Source: Channa striata
Taxonomy: Eukaryota > Chordata > Actinopteri > Anabantiformes > Channidae
Direction of reading: 5' to 3'
DNA length: 64,000 bases
Assembly: GCA_033026295.1 (NCBI GenBank)
Contig: CM065175.1
Location: forward strand, 15,079,837 to 15,143,836
In this document: piece by piece, positions 12,561 to 23,564 of the stretch
How positions within the stretch are numbered: the first letter of the stretch is position 1
Layout of the letters: each line of letters opens with the position of its first letter
The notes under the pieces: generated by a model
Database searches by the model: none
What the model saw: only the letters and a program-made list of their open reading frames with translations
What the model was told of the DNA's origin: nothing
Made by a program: the position numbers and the translations under genes

Positions 12561-13695
12561 ATGTCTACATTGGGGACCAATTACTATGTTGACTCCCGTG
12601 TTCTTCCCGAGCAGGAAGACATGGCACCGAGGTTCTTATCAGCTGCAGGGGTGGAGCAGGCGATGCTCACCGAATATGGCGGACAGGAGTCTTGTCCTCT
12701 GCAGGCGAAATCTTCTATTTTCGGTGGATCGTGGAGTCCCATCTCTACCCACCCCGCCAGCACAGCCACTCCGACCTACATACATCACCATTACACAAGC
12801 GGGGACAGCGATGGCATGTTTACGCGCTCCTGGGCGCTGGACCCGGTCTCTGCGTCCCTGTGTTTGACGGGACTGCCGTCGACAGCCATGCAATATGAGA
12901 TAAAACCCGAGCCTCTCATTGGAACTACTGAATGCACAACTTTGGAGACACATACAGCTATTTTGCCTGACATTGAAAACGGAGAGTCCATTGAGGACAT
13001 TCCCTGCGAATCTACATCTAAAGGCGCTGACCAGAGCCCGTTGGCAGAGGAAAGGGAGGAGACAGATGCAAGTAAGTTTTGCAGTTTTATTTTTATTCTG
13101 GTCACATTATAGACTAGTAGATGTATAAAACTTGGTTCAAAGGGCTCGAGAATGTGGAGGAACATTGTGTGATGGCACAGGCCTAGTATAAATATTTCAA
13201 CAACGAAAAGTTAATGCTCAAAGAGACACAATAGTCTTATCATAAAAATAAAAATGTTAAAGGAATTAGGAAAGAGCTTTTCTTCCTTGATCCTCAGATT
13301 GCTTCGTGCAGTCAAAAATAATTCCTTTACAAACATATCATCTTGCCAAGAGCACGTCCTCCCCAGACTGTGTAGTTAGTAGTCTAGCTTTGTTTTTAAA
13401 TCCTACTCTGAGAGCAATAACTCTCTTCTCTCGTGGTTTTGATTCCCTGTTTCCAGATAACCCATCGTCCAACTGGCTTCACGCAAAACCCACCAGAAAA
13501 AAGCGTTGTCCATATACAAAGCATCAAATCCTGGAACTGGAAAAGGAGTTTCTGTTTAATATGTACCTTCCCCGGGATCGTAGATATGAAATAGCTAGAC
13601 TCCTCAATTTGACCGAGAGACAGGTGAAAATCTGGTTTCAGAACCGCAGGATGAAGATGAAGAAAGAAAACAAAGACCGGAGGAGAGACAGTTAA
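12561..13695 (+). CDS. hoxa9b: Homeobox protein Hox-A9b
   Basis: Two exons, 12561-13071 and 13457-13695, 249 aa. The N-terminus MSTLGTNYYVDS matches the Hox9 activation domain; a further in-frame ATG upstream at 12537 would add eight unrelated residues and is not preferred. Exon 1 also has the group-9 features FGGSWSP, HHHY, MFTRSWALDP, YEIKPEPL and LETHTA. It ends in phase 1 at a GTAAGT donor; acceptor TTCCAG. Exon 2 has the NNPSSNWLHAK linker with Trp at about 177 for Pbx contact and a homeodomain at about 183-242 (KIWFQNRRMKMKKENKD). The protein is a nuclear regulator of posterior axis and blood patterning. mir-196 lies 1.3 kb upstream. A poly(A) signal is at 14096. Confidence 0.97.
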
Positions 13696-14095
13696 CTGGT
13701 TTTGAACTGATGGTGGATTAGAGCCTAAGGGGAGATGAGGAGGGGGAGGTCTAGTGTTAATATTCCTGAGCTGTTACACATGTTGTTGTAAAGTTTGTGT
13801 TGTTGAAACAATGCTGGATGTTTTTTTCTATGATATCCAGTGATTCATGTTAGTGAGAGGATAAAATGTCTCGTCGGAATTTAGATGTGTTGTATTTGGC
13901 GCTCACAGATAGATAATTATAGGCCATTTGTTATCTGCATGAATTTCTCCTTGACTACCTGAATGTCTTTCAGCTACCTATTAGCACTGTCTAAATTATT
14001 TTTGCAACTTTTCGTGTTTTTTATCGTAAGTTTTGATTCATTTGTGAAAACACTGTGCACACATAAAATACCTCATTGTTCTTTATTTAACCCGA

Positions 14096-14101
14096 AATAA
14101 A
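14096..14101 (+). other. hoxa9b poly(A) signal
   Basis: AATAAA 400 bases after the hoxa9b stop, in an AT-rich context; first canonical hexamer downstream of the gene. Confidence 0.55.
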
Positions 14102-15197
14102 TAGTTTATATATCACATTGGCACATTAATGTCTTATTACTTTTTAAACAAATTTCTCTAACTTTAAGACAATATCGCTTATTTTTTATATTTTCCTTAC
14201 CAAAATGTATAATTTAGATTAATGAAATTTTAATTTTCATTATCTAACACGTTTTCAAACAATTTTGACAAATTTAAATTTTAACTAATGTCACAAATGT
14301 TATTACAGGATAAATTATAAAAACTGTTTTATTGCGTTTTATGTTTCTTCCCAAGGCCTATCCAGCTTTTTAAAAAAATCTTTTGCTAAACTAAAATGGT
14401 CTAAAGTTGCATTTGTATTTAGAATTGTATATAATCATTAATACACTACAAAACATTGTTTAAATAACAAAAAACATTTGAATTTATATGCACTGGCAGT
14501 GAAAAGACTTTTTGAGAAATAAAAAAGGTGCCCATTTTTTTCAAATTAACAACAAACTGAGATGTGCACATTTTATGTAGCTGTGAAACCACGAAACAGT
14601 GTTAGAAAATTCAAGAGATAGGAAAAAAAATCGATTATTTTTGCATGTAAATGTTGCATGAATCACACCATATATTTTGGGACAGTCTCGGTCTGAGAAG
14701 GTCCTACAAACCAGATTAGATGTCCTCCTACAATAAACCACAATCACAGCTTCAACTGTTTACAAGGTGCGAAACGACGCGCTGTGACAGCAGTAAAACA
14801 ACATTTCTAACAAAGCTCCAAACTCCAAAATTGCCGGAAGATAGACCTCAAGCAACACACACACACAGGAATGGCGGAGGGTGTGGCGGGCTTGCAGATG
14901 GGTCTGTCCTAAAACGTCTGATTACTTTACAACCGTCTACCAACAATTAGACTGTCTCGGTGCAGAAACGTCCTTTTGTTACTCTGTCGCAGCAGAACGT
15001 TTAAGACGTCACACTGCAACACGACGTGAATCTCAGTGCAACTGCCTTCAGATAATACACAGTGTAGCCTACGCCACTTTATTATTAAAATGAAACATAG
15101 TTAAAAAATGAAAAGTGGCAAAATGAAAAATAAAATGCAACTTTAAAGTAGGCAAACGTGCTGCTGTGTTGGGTGAAGCGCTGCTGCGCTCCAACCA

Positions 15198-15210
15198 CCA
15201 GCAGGTGGAA
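15198..15210 (+). promoter_or_regulatory. CTCF-like motif, forward
   Basis: CCAGCAGGTGGAA matches the CTCF core (CCASYAGRKGG) at every core position. It lies 1.5 kb after hoxa9b, where the cluster passes from posterior genes to hoxa2b. Motif match only. Confidence 0.45.
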
Positions 15211-16018
15211 GCACCGACACATCTAAGAACAAGCGTTAAAGGCATGATGCGTTCACGGTAACCAGGACCAGTCCCCATTCACGGGAGTCCTGCACCATAA
15301 ACTACAACAATGCTCCGAACTTAATAATAATTTAGCTCCGCTAGAAATTGCTCATGTAATTAAATGAAGCACAAAGTGGGTAATTGTTGGCTCCACATTT
15401 GCTTTTCAGTAGTTTAGAAAGCAACGTGCATCTGAGATAATCTCACATGGCTGGATATTCCAGTACAGTTCTGAACATGTAAAATAATTTAATTTTGCTG
15501 TTATGTTTTAATTTAAAAATTAACAAATGTCAATAATTAAGTATCTATATTATTAGTTACATGCATACTTAATGGTAATTTGGACTATAATCATGAATCA
15601 TGGGTTTGATTACTTAGACACATATGGATGCAGATCAGTGCTTTTCTTTTTTCAGGATTAGTTTTGAACCTCACTGGTCACCAGCTGGGGTGAACTTCAG
15701 ACCTAAATAAGACAGAGATGCCTTTAAACCCTCCTGCTTTTCCTAAGCTTCACACTCATCTCTTTGTCCTGTGACAACCCCAAGCAGCCATGCACATTGA
15801 GACAACTGCATATCTACTGAGTAAGAACTTACACTGATGTACCCATTTTCCAAACACATGTTAAAATAGTGCACGGAAGCCGCCGTCACTGGGAAACTGA
15901 AGTGTTAGTTATAGATTTCAGACCGATCCTCTTCGCTGTTTGGATAGACATCTTTGGTGCAGATATTTGAGGAGCCACGGTGCAGAAAAACCAAAAGTTA
16001 CTTGGATGTTGTTTGTCG

Positions 16019-16034
16019 TGACCTTTCATGACCC
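16019..16034 (-). promoter_or_regulatory. DR4 nuclear receptor half-site pair
   Basis: On the minus strand GGGTCA, four bases, then AGGTCA: two consensus half-sites as a direct repeat with spacing 4. DR4 elements bind thyroid hormone receptor or LXR with RXR, and RAR/RXR less well. It sits in the gene-free a9b-a2b interval. Sequence match only. Confidence 0.4.
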
Positions 16035-18411
16035 CTATTCATCAAACTTCATGACACCAGGGGTGACAGAGGAGGAGGCCGCAAGTGAACTCTGGAGGAG
16101 AAGTTCAGGGGAGTAAAGTCATGAACACAAGCATGTGTTTTATCCAGTAACTCTCACTGCCAATAGTGTTTTGTTTTAGATGAAGAAATGATAGTGAACC
16201 CACTTCTCTTTGTGTTATAGACCTAAACATATTTGTAGATGTTTCCTTCCACAGTAATTCTGATAACATCACAGTTTAATGCAGTTTCCAACTGAACATT
16301 TAAATACAAATTGGGGGGTTGATTTCTGGAAATCCACCAATTCGTTAAATTTTTTTAATTTATTCACATGAGTTTGAAAGTATGCTTTTATTTGTTGACT
16401 TTACAAAGACTTACTTTAGGCCCATGTATTTATTTATTAAATTTTTCCTCTACAGGACAACTGAGGAGGGACTGACTGACGAACTGACAGACTACATTGT
16501 CCTTTCAAAGTAGACACTAGTTTGGAGAGGTAGGTGGGATCTAAAGCGTATTTCTTAAACATGCCCATCAATAGCAGAGTTTTATTCCTTCACGTTTGTT
16601 CCTTTGGTGTAGCCCCAGATTTTTGTTTTGTTTTGTTTGAGGTTTTTTTTTTTTGGTGAGTTTTGTTTTGTTAACATGATATTCCCGTTCATGTCGACTT
16701 GCAGAGTTTTCTGATTTGCGAGCCCGAAGCGCGCCTGAAGTATCTGTCAAATCTTCCCAGGAATCCAGGGGGCTCAATAAATAAAATCGTTATGTGGAAA
16801 TCCTGTCATGAACACTGCTTTGTTTCCAGGACACATTATTCTTTCTCTTTCTCCCACACAAACACACGTGCGCGCGCGCGTAAAATTTGATTTCCAGAAG
16901 TGCCGCTGCTTAGTTTGAAACCGGGATCCTTGTGTGATATGTTCTGCCGACACAAACAACATGCAATTCATTTTAATACAAACATTCTCAATTAATTCAT
17001 CGATACAAAACCGTGAAATATGTAATCGCACGCAAACAGTTCCATCCAAATTAAACACAAATCACAAGAAGACTGGATGAACAGATGCTCATTTGTTGAT
17101 TGTTCAGTAATTTATTAGGTTATTGCTGTTTCTTGTCTGTTTAAAACTCATCACGCTCAGCATGAATGAAGTCAATTCCACAGCACACTCCGGATTAGTG
17201 TGATAACCGATTGTTTGTTACTTAAGAACGACTCGTCAGTAGTCGTAGGTTTGGCCTGCTTGTCTCCCAGATGTCTCCTGTCCTGTTAGAACAGACGGAA
17301 AACGTGCCGCTCGTGTCCACAGCTCATCCAGTCACCGTCGTCTGTCTGCATCTGTTCAAAAACAAGAAGCACAACGTTGCTTTGCGTCTGTGCCCCCCTG
17401 ATCATAAAGAATACGTACAGTAAAATTGCGTTGCAGTATAAATTGCGCCATGCTTTTCAGCCCAGGGTTTAAGTTCTTGTAAAGCCATTTTATTAGTTAA
17501 TGTATTTTTCAGAAGGCCCTTTGTTCTGTTTGTGCCATTGTTCTGTTTCTACATCTGTGCCGAGTTAAAATCTCTGCGCATCGTAAAGAAAATACTGTAT
17601 AAACCAAAATTTATGCTCACAATGTTCACATCTATGTAAGATAGTGTAATTTTTAAATATTAATTTACCAAAAATAACCACAAATACCAGATACTCAGAA
17701 ACACACACGAAATGTAATTAATACAAGTAAATTTTTTGTATGTTCCTATTATGAAAGAAATGATGCTTAGGTTTTTTTTTCATTTTATATTATAAGCTTA
17801 CTTTATCATACCACTGATCACTGGATCATGGTTTTAAATGTCTTTAGACATGTTTAAAAATGTAACTAATCCTTACAAATTACCCATTCCAAAATTTACG
17901 TTTATTTAAAAACAAATCAAATATATCAAGCTCATGATTGAAAACTGAGTAATTTTATAACCCGAATATCCCAGAGAAAAAGTCTTTGTCGTCCAAAGAC
18001 TGTGTGACTGAGAGAAAAGTATGAGACTGAATGGGATTTCTGCTGAATGCCAACACCCACTCACCTCAGCAAACAATTGATCCTAGGCTGCTCCATTCGT
18101 TTCTAAACCACTAACTACGTCCATTTCTCTCTTCGCTCTTTTTTATTTTTTTGCCAGGATGGTCCTTTGTGCAAACGAAAAAAGCGATAAATTGTCGTCT
18201 TTCGATGGATTTCTGATTTATTGTCGAGCGAGTCAGGGGAAAAAAACGGTGCGTAATGGTGGTGCGTCTCATCCGTGCTTTTAAAGAAATCCCCACATTT
18301 CTAAATGGAAAACTTCTCCTACAGCATACCTAGAGAGTAGCTGTCCTCTTCTTGGCCATATATGATCTAAGGGGGTGTTAGGTGGTTTAAATGTGTTCTT
18401 AGGGCAGCGAG

Positions 18412-18443
18412 CTGTCAGACCTTTTGGCGAGAAAGATTGATCA
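18412..18443 (+). promoter_or_regulatory. Meis/Prep plus Pbx-Hox composite site upstream of hoxa2b
   Basis: CTGTCA (18412-18417) is a Meis/Prep site and AGATTGATCA (18434-18443) closely resembles the bipartite Pbx-Hox1 sites of hindbrain Hox enhancers (AGATTGATCG type). Within the next 80 bases come CTTTGTT, a Sox-type core, and CCCCACC, a Krox20-like core. It lies 1.1 kb upstream of hoxa2b, where tetrapod Hoxa2 has rhombomere and neural crest enhancers. Function is inferred from motifs and position. Confidence 0.45.
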
Positions 18444-18880
18444 CACACATGCTACCAGGGCTCTTTGTTTAGAGGCTGAGCAATAAACAGTCATCAGATC
18501 CCCACCTTTCCTCTGCTTTACGCCATAGTGGCAAATCATGTCTGTTCTCCGCTATAACCAATAACACTGAAGTGTATGGATGATGGCTTGGGTCAACATT
18601 ATCCCTACAGGCGAAATAAAATAAATGAAATGGGATGTGGGCCAGGGAGCTATAGGCTGTAAAATTATGACGAATGCCCGTTGAATAGCCTAACTGGTTC
18701 CTTACATGGACACGCAGTATTAGGGTATCAGTAGATTTCCATTTAAAGCATGTGGAGCCTGCAGTGTGTTTTAATGATTAATGTAACTGTAATAATGTAA
18801 CGCACTGGACGACTCAGGTGATTAAATGGTGCCAGAATATGATGCACGCAAAATCCCACTGAAAAGCAACCTCTCTCCTG

Positions 18881-18904
18881 GTGTGTGTGTGTGTGTGTGT
18901 GTGT
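18881..18904 (+). repeat. (GT)12 microsatellite
   Basis: Uninterrupted GT dinucleotide repeat 0.6 kb upstream of hoxa2b. Confidence 0.9.
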
Positions 18905-19266
18905 CGGGGAGGGGTGGACGTGTGACTGGACCTGTCTGCTGCAGCTTTTCTTCCAAAGTAAAAAAAAAAAAAAAGTCTCGAGATGAGAGCCTCGACACTG
19001 ATAACGAACGCGAGTGTCGCTGCGTTACGAGCCCAGTTATGAGATAATATGACTGCTGAAATGATCTGTGGTATGCCACGATAAACATAAACGCACACAC
19101 ATATCACCCGCGCGTAACCGCGCTGTAGCCTGCGTGGGCGCGCAAAAGTGGGCACGGCTTTTGGGTGTATTTTCGGGGGGAGCAGTGGTGACATAACTGG
19201 CTCAAAAATGTGTAAATAAAGCAACAACTACCCCCGGAATGAGGCGTTACCCCTCCGACTTTCTCG

Positions 19267-19274
19267 GTCAATCA
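19267..19274 (-). promoter_or_regulatory. Pbx-like site in the hoxa2b promoter
   Basis: GTCAATCA, which is TGATTGAC on the minus strand, matches a PBC core. It lies 240 bases upstream of the hoxa2b start codon. A single short motif, so weak on its own. Confidence 0.3.
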
Positions 19275-19517
19275 CAGGGGACAGTGGCTTCTTTTGATAA
19301 AAACCCCAAATTGTCATTGGGCAGATGCAATCATGTGACAAGCAGCACGGTCTAATTCCAACCATGTCCTCGTGAAAGCAATAGTTTATGGCACAGAGGT
19401 CTCCATACGACTATAACCAGTTTAGTTGTTTATGAAAATAAACTGCTCATTAATTTTTTTTTTCTGCCCCCTTGAGTTACCTTAACATCAGCGAGTTTTC
19501 AAGACCAGGAGGAGGAG

Positions 19518-21034
19518 ATGAATTACGAATTTGGGCGAGAAAGTGGTTTCATCAACAGCCAGCCGTCGCTCGCTGAGTGCCTGACATCTCTCTCTAACCC
19601 TGCTGATGCATTTCAAAGTTCATCAATCAAGAGCTCGTCGCTTTCACAGTCGACACTGATTCCTCCTCCTTTTGAGCAGACCATCCCCGGCCTGAACCCG
19701 GGCATCCACCCACGCCACAGCCGCTCAAAGCAGGCTCTGAAAGGCTGCAGCCCGCTGCAGGCTGCCTCCCAACCCCCGGAGTACCCGTGGATGAAGGAGA
19801 AGAAAAGCATCAAGAGGAGCCAGACTGCTGCTTCTGCGACAACGGCTGACTCCTCGCCGCTCTGCTTCTCCCCCCAAGGCAAGACACGATGATTAATAAC
19901 CTCCATGTTAAAGGCTCCTCATTGTCTGAGGATTGCCCTCTGCAAGGAGCTGCTTCCCGGGCCTCATGCAACGTGGGCGTCCCTCTACACCAGTAAAGGA
20001 TTTTGATTTAAACATGCTTAATCTCATCAAATAACGCCCTGACTCGTGATGCAGTGTAAGAGTGTTAATGCTTGACAGTAATGGAGAGTGATAGATTATT
20101 CTTACACGGGCCAGCAGCTGGCATGTTCATTAATCATCTCCCTCCGTACTGTCCTGTCCACGCAGACCCATCATATTCTGCCTGGGGCCCATAAATCTTC
20201 CTAGTCCCGGTGCTCGCCTGCCACAAGTTTCAGCCACGGAGCTTCCGCTACTCACAACTGTGTTGCTGTTTTATTTTGTGATCGCCTGCTTGTGTGTGTC
20301 TGAAAAATATCGGCGCTTTATTTATTCTTTTTTTTTTTTTTTTAGGTTCACCGGAGATACCCGAGGGCGATGTCGGCGGTGGGGTGACGTCCAGGAGGCT
20401 GAGGACTGCGTACACCAACACCCAACTTCTGGAGCTGGAGAAGGAGTTTCATTTCAACAAATACCTGTGCAGACCCCGGCGAGTGGAAATAGCCGCTTTG
20501 CTGGATTTAACGGAGAAGCAGGTGAAAGTCTGGTTTCAGAACAGGAGGATGAAGCACAAGAGGCAAACCCACTGCAAGGAGAACCGGGACAGCGAGGGCA
20601 AGTACGCGTGTCTGGACGACGGGCCGGAGGACGAGTTTGAGCCGGCGGGGGACAGCGGCGCGGCCGGGACGCTCCTGGAGAGGGAGCGCTATTTCCAGCA
20701 GAATACCTTGACTTCCCAGCAGTGTCACAGCGGACACAATGGGGACAAGCAAAGCACGACTGTTACGCATTTGAGCAGCCATGAGAAAAATCTGAAACAT
20801 TTTCCCAACCCGGCACCCACTGTTCCCATGTCCGTGTCGACAATAGGCCCGGACAATGACGGGTCCCCGGGCCTGGACGTCTCCTTGCAGGATTTCCAAG
20901 TTTTCTCCTCCTCCTCCTCTTTCTCACCGTGTTTGTCAGATTCGACACAAAGTCCCCTGCCTTTGTCATCTGAAACGTTCGAGCTTTTCTCAGAAACACT
21001 GACAACAATCGACCTGCAAAACTTGAGTTACTGA
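19518..21034 (+). CDS. hoxa2b: Homeobox protein Hox-A2b
   Basis: Two exons, 19518-19878 and 20346-21034, 349 aa. It starts MNYEFGRESGFINSQPSLAECL, the group-2 N-terminus, and has the Pbx-binding hexapeptide EYPWMKEKK (YPWM at 89-92). The homeodomain (about 136-195) reads RRLRTAYTNTQLLELEKEF to KVWFQNRRMKHKR, with Lys where most Hox2 proteins have Arg in LTEKQVK. The C-terminus ends TLTTIDLQNLSY, as in HOXA2. The intron donor is GC, not GT (AAG then GCAAGA at 19879); the acceptor is a long T tract then AG at 20345. Only this junction gives the conserved PQ-GSPEIP reading. It patterns rhombomeres 2-5 and second-arch neural crest. Candidate Pbx/Meis sites lie in the intron and ACAAT motifs in exon 2. 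A poly(A) signal is at 21246. Confidence 0.97.
20073..20136 (+). promoter_or_regulatory. Candidate intronic rhombomere-4 module of hoxa2b
   Basis: The 467-base intron holds TGACAG (20073-20078, Meis/Prep), TGATAGAT (20089-20096, Pbx-Hox-like) and ATTAATCA (20129-20136, which is TGATTAAT on the other strand, a Pbx-Hox site). A Hox/Pbx plus Prep/Meis arrangement in the Hoxa2 intron is the known Hoxb1-dependent r4 enhancer of vertebrates. The assignment here rests on motif content and position. Confidence 0.5.
20736..21009 (+). promoter_or_regulatory. ACAAT/Sox-like motifs inside hoxa2b exon 2
   Basis: ACAAT occurs at 20736, 20840, 20853 and 21005, with CTTTGTC at 20961. Vertebrate Hoxa2 is known to have a rhombomere-2 enhancer embedded in its second exon that depends on Sox and ACAAT motifs. 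These may be its counterparts, which would put coding and enhancer constraint on the same bases. Not tested. Confidence 0.35.
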
Positions 21035-21245
21035 AAATGTTTTTATTTTTATTTTTAAAACCAGGCACTTGTTAATGTAGTCAGTGTTAGCGCGAGGGGG
21101 GAACTTTAACAGAAATCACGAGGAAGGTAAGTTATGGCAAAAAAACAACACAGCTACTATGTTGCCTACATGGACTGTATTTACTCTTAGAGACCATCAG
21201 ATGTTTATTTTTTATATTGATAATAGCAAAATATTATTTTCTTGA

Positions 21246-21251
21246 AATAAA
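21246..21251 (+). other. hoxa2b poly(A) signal
   Basis: AATAAA 210 bases after the hoxa2b stop codon; first canonical signal downstream, giving a short 3' UTR. Confidence 0.65.
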
Positions 21252-22766
21252 AGTTCACACTGATTGGAATCAGTTGCGCCACTGTCTTATTTTCAACTTG
21301 TTGGAAATGACTGATTTAAAGTTTAAAATACATTTTAGAAGTGGAATTATTTGTGTTTCCCGCCTGTAAAGACTCTATTGTTTCAAATTTTCAAAAACAA
21401 AATAGAGGAAATAAACGCAGCAAGCCTATAGCACTATAAAATACAAATATACAACGGGCAGCACTGTATACATTTAAGCTTTACCCTTTTTTTATATATA
21501 AAAACTTTTTTTTCATCGTGGCTCTGGTGATCTATCAGGGTGATTCATTGCCTCTGGATGTTAAAACACCAAAAAAGGAACATTTGCAGTGAGAATTGCC
21601 TGCTAGGAGTCCCAGGCCAAAAGCTACGACTTTTCTTGGCTCTCTAATTAAATTTTATTGCCTATAAAACTCACAGTATGGAGGGTGCTTGTTTATAGCC
21701 TGATCCGCATTGTAATGCAATATCCTAGAATAGCTCCTTACGCCAATGTGGCCTTCAAAACTTTAAAAATGACTTGAGCTTTTGTTGGGGGGATTATTTC
21801 AAACCAGTCGAGAAGTGTCTTTTATTATCGTACATTATGCAGTAATTTTTACTTGGTTTTGTAAATATGGACAGAAGTTTTATTCCACTGCACAAACTGG
21901 ACCAAGCGGGTTCCGTCCCTGTCCCCGTGCTAAAGACCGAGCAGCTGAACCTCCAATTGTGGAGATTTGGAAAAATATTTCCACAAATCTTTGCTGTTTT
22001 TGTTAAAATGATAACGTTATTTATTATTTATGGAAGCGGTGTGATGTAAAGCCGACACCGAGGCGCGAGAAAAGCCCTCACACAGATTCATTATTCTGAC
22101 CAATGTCTGCAGGCGATGGGATTCATTTATGGGCGATGTATTTCTGTTCTCGCCGTGCCGCTCTCAGGCCTGTGCGGCTGGACTCCAAGCCTCTCAGCAA
22201 CAATAAAAAGGTGCAGTGAGGTGGAGAACTGCCATTCCTATTGAGATATGGTTTTAAGTGATGGCTAATTGCGCATAATTTGGAAACAAGGATTGAGTGG
22301 GATAATACTAGAAAACCCAGGAGGCACGGAAGTCGTTTTTGGTTTAGTGCTGAAGCCACTGAGCTATAATTTTAAACATTAAGACCACACAGCATGTCCA
22401 GTATTTACAGGCTAAACCACAAACGCACCTCCTCGTAGGTTAATTATTAAAATACTTAGGACATAACAACGCAGACATTTGCTGCACCTTATATCTTCTA
22501 CACTCAGGCACTGCAGACAACTGCACTGTGCATAAATTATACATTTTCTGCATAATGTTTGGTTATTCTGCATGAGTGATTTTGCTGAGAGTGAGCAATG
22601 CAGCTGGGGAAACATGCCGTTAAGTGGATTACAAAACTATAATGAGTGTGAGACAAGAGGGAGAAACAAATATGTGAGATGATGGCAAATAGCTTTATGA
22701 GAAACTATTTACAAGCTGTGCCAAAAGATCCTGTGTGCACACATGGACACACACACACACACACAC

Positions 22767-22779
22767 GGGTCAAAGGTCA
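22767..22779 (+). promoter_or_regulatory. DR1 nuclear receptor element
   Basis: GGGTCA-A-AGGTCA, two consensus half-sites with spacing 1, directly after a CA repeat. DR1 binds RXR/RAR, PPAR/RXR, COUP-TF and HNF4. It lies 44 bases before the DR5. Confidence 0.5.
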
Positions 22780-22822
22780 AGCTAGCTCTCCTCTCCTCTC
22801 CAAACTGGGAGGAACTGCTGCC

Positions 22823-22839
22823 AGGTCAGGAGGGGGTCA
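22823..22839 (+). promoter_or_regulatory. DR5 retinoic acid response element
   Basis: AGGTCA, five bases, GGGTCA: both half-sites fit RGKTCA, in the DR5 spacing that RAR/RXR prefers. Tetrapod HoxA has a DR5 RARE 3' of HOXA1. This one sits in the matching place, between hoxa2b and skap2, although hoxa1b is gone. A further half-site in reverse (TGACCA) follows near 22849. Confidence 0.6.
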
Positions 22840-23564
22840 GGTTTTGAATGACCACAGTGGGTTTGTGGCTCATAAAGTATTTATTGGTGGTTTAGATAAA
22901 TCTGAACCCAAAGGGAAAAACAAAATTGCAGAGTATGTAAAAAATTTTAAAATGACATGAAGTTAGTTGGACAAAGGCGTGAGGGACTTTCCATAGCATG
23001 ATGTTACCTTCAAGATCTACAAAGTTTGCTGTAAATCCACGTGTCTCTGCACTGACAAACACCGTCCACCACCTGCAGCCACAGTACAAGCTGCAGCCTT
23101 TCATAAAACCCCTTCAGAGCTGAACTGGTGTTTCTGTCTCATCTCCACACAACAAAAGGCTGCATAGCTCAAAGCCAGAGTCTTTCAACCTGGATTGGGT
23201 GATACTGCCTGTCAAAAGATGACTAATGAATGACTGACACCATTATAAACAATATGGCAACAGGCTGCTTTAGTGGAGTAGACTAGGAGGCCCAGCTTTG
23301 TCAGACGTGACGGGTTTTCTCTTTAAGACTGAAATTATTTGTCATTGATCTGCAATAGAAAAGGTTTGATTCCACAGATTAACGAGACACCAAATTATGC
23401 AACTACTTACACTGTAATTTAAGAACAAGCCAGTAAAGCAGAAGTAACTGCTACGTTGCTCACACAGATCAATCACACAAGCATCGAGAATAGTTTGATG
23501 CCTGTTACACTGTATTCATAAAGTCAAAGTGCACACAGTGTAAAAAAAAAAAAAAAAAAAGTCA

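Larger units (their letters stand above)
13696..19517. other. hoxa9b-hoxa2b intergenic region; a7b, a5b, a4b and a3b absent
   Basis: About 5.8 kb without a supportable gene. No sequence coding for a homeodomain third helix or YPWM hexapeptide was seen on either strand, so the missing group 7 to 3 genes left no readable coding relic. The left part (to about 14.7 kb) is very AT-rich 3' UTR and flank. Candidate regulatory sites are a CTCF-like motif at 15198, a DR4 nuclear-receptor motif at 16019-16034, a Meis plus Pbx-Hox pair at 18412-18443 and a Pbx-like site at 19267-19274. A GT microsatellite lies at 18881-18904. No miR-10 mature sequence was found. The last few hundred bases are the hoxa2b promoter. 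Confidence 0.6.

Noticed and set aside
13696..19517. miR-10 hairpin
   Set aside because: No match to the miR-10 mature sequence; it belongs upstream of group-4 genes in other clusters.
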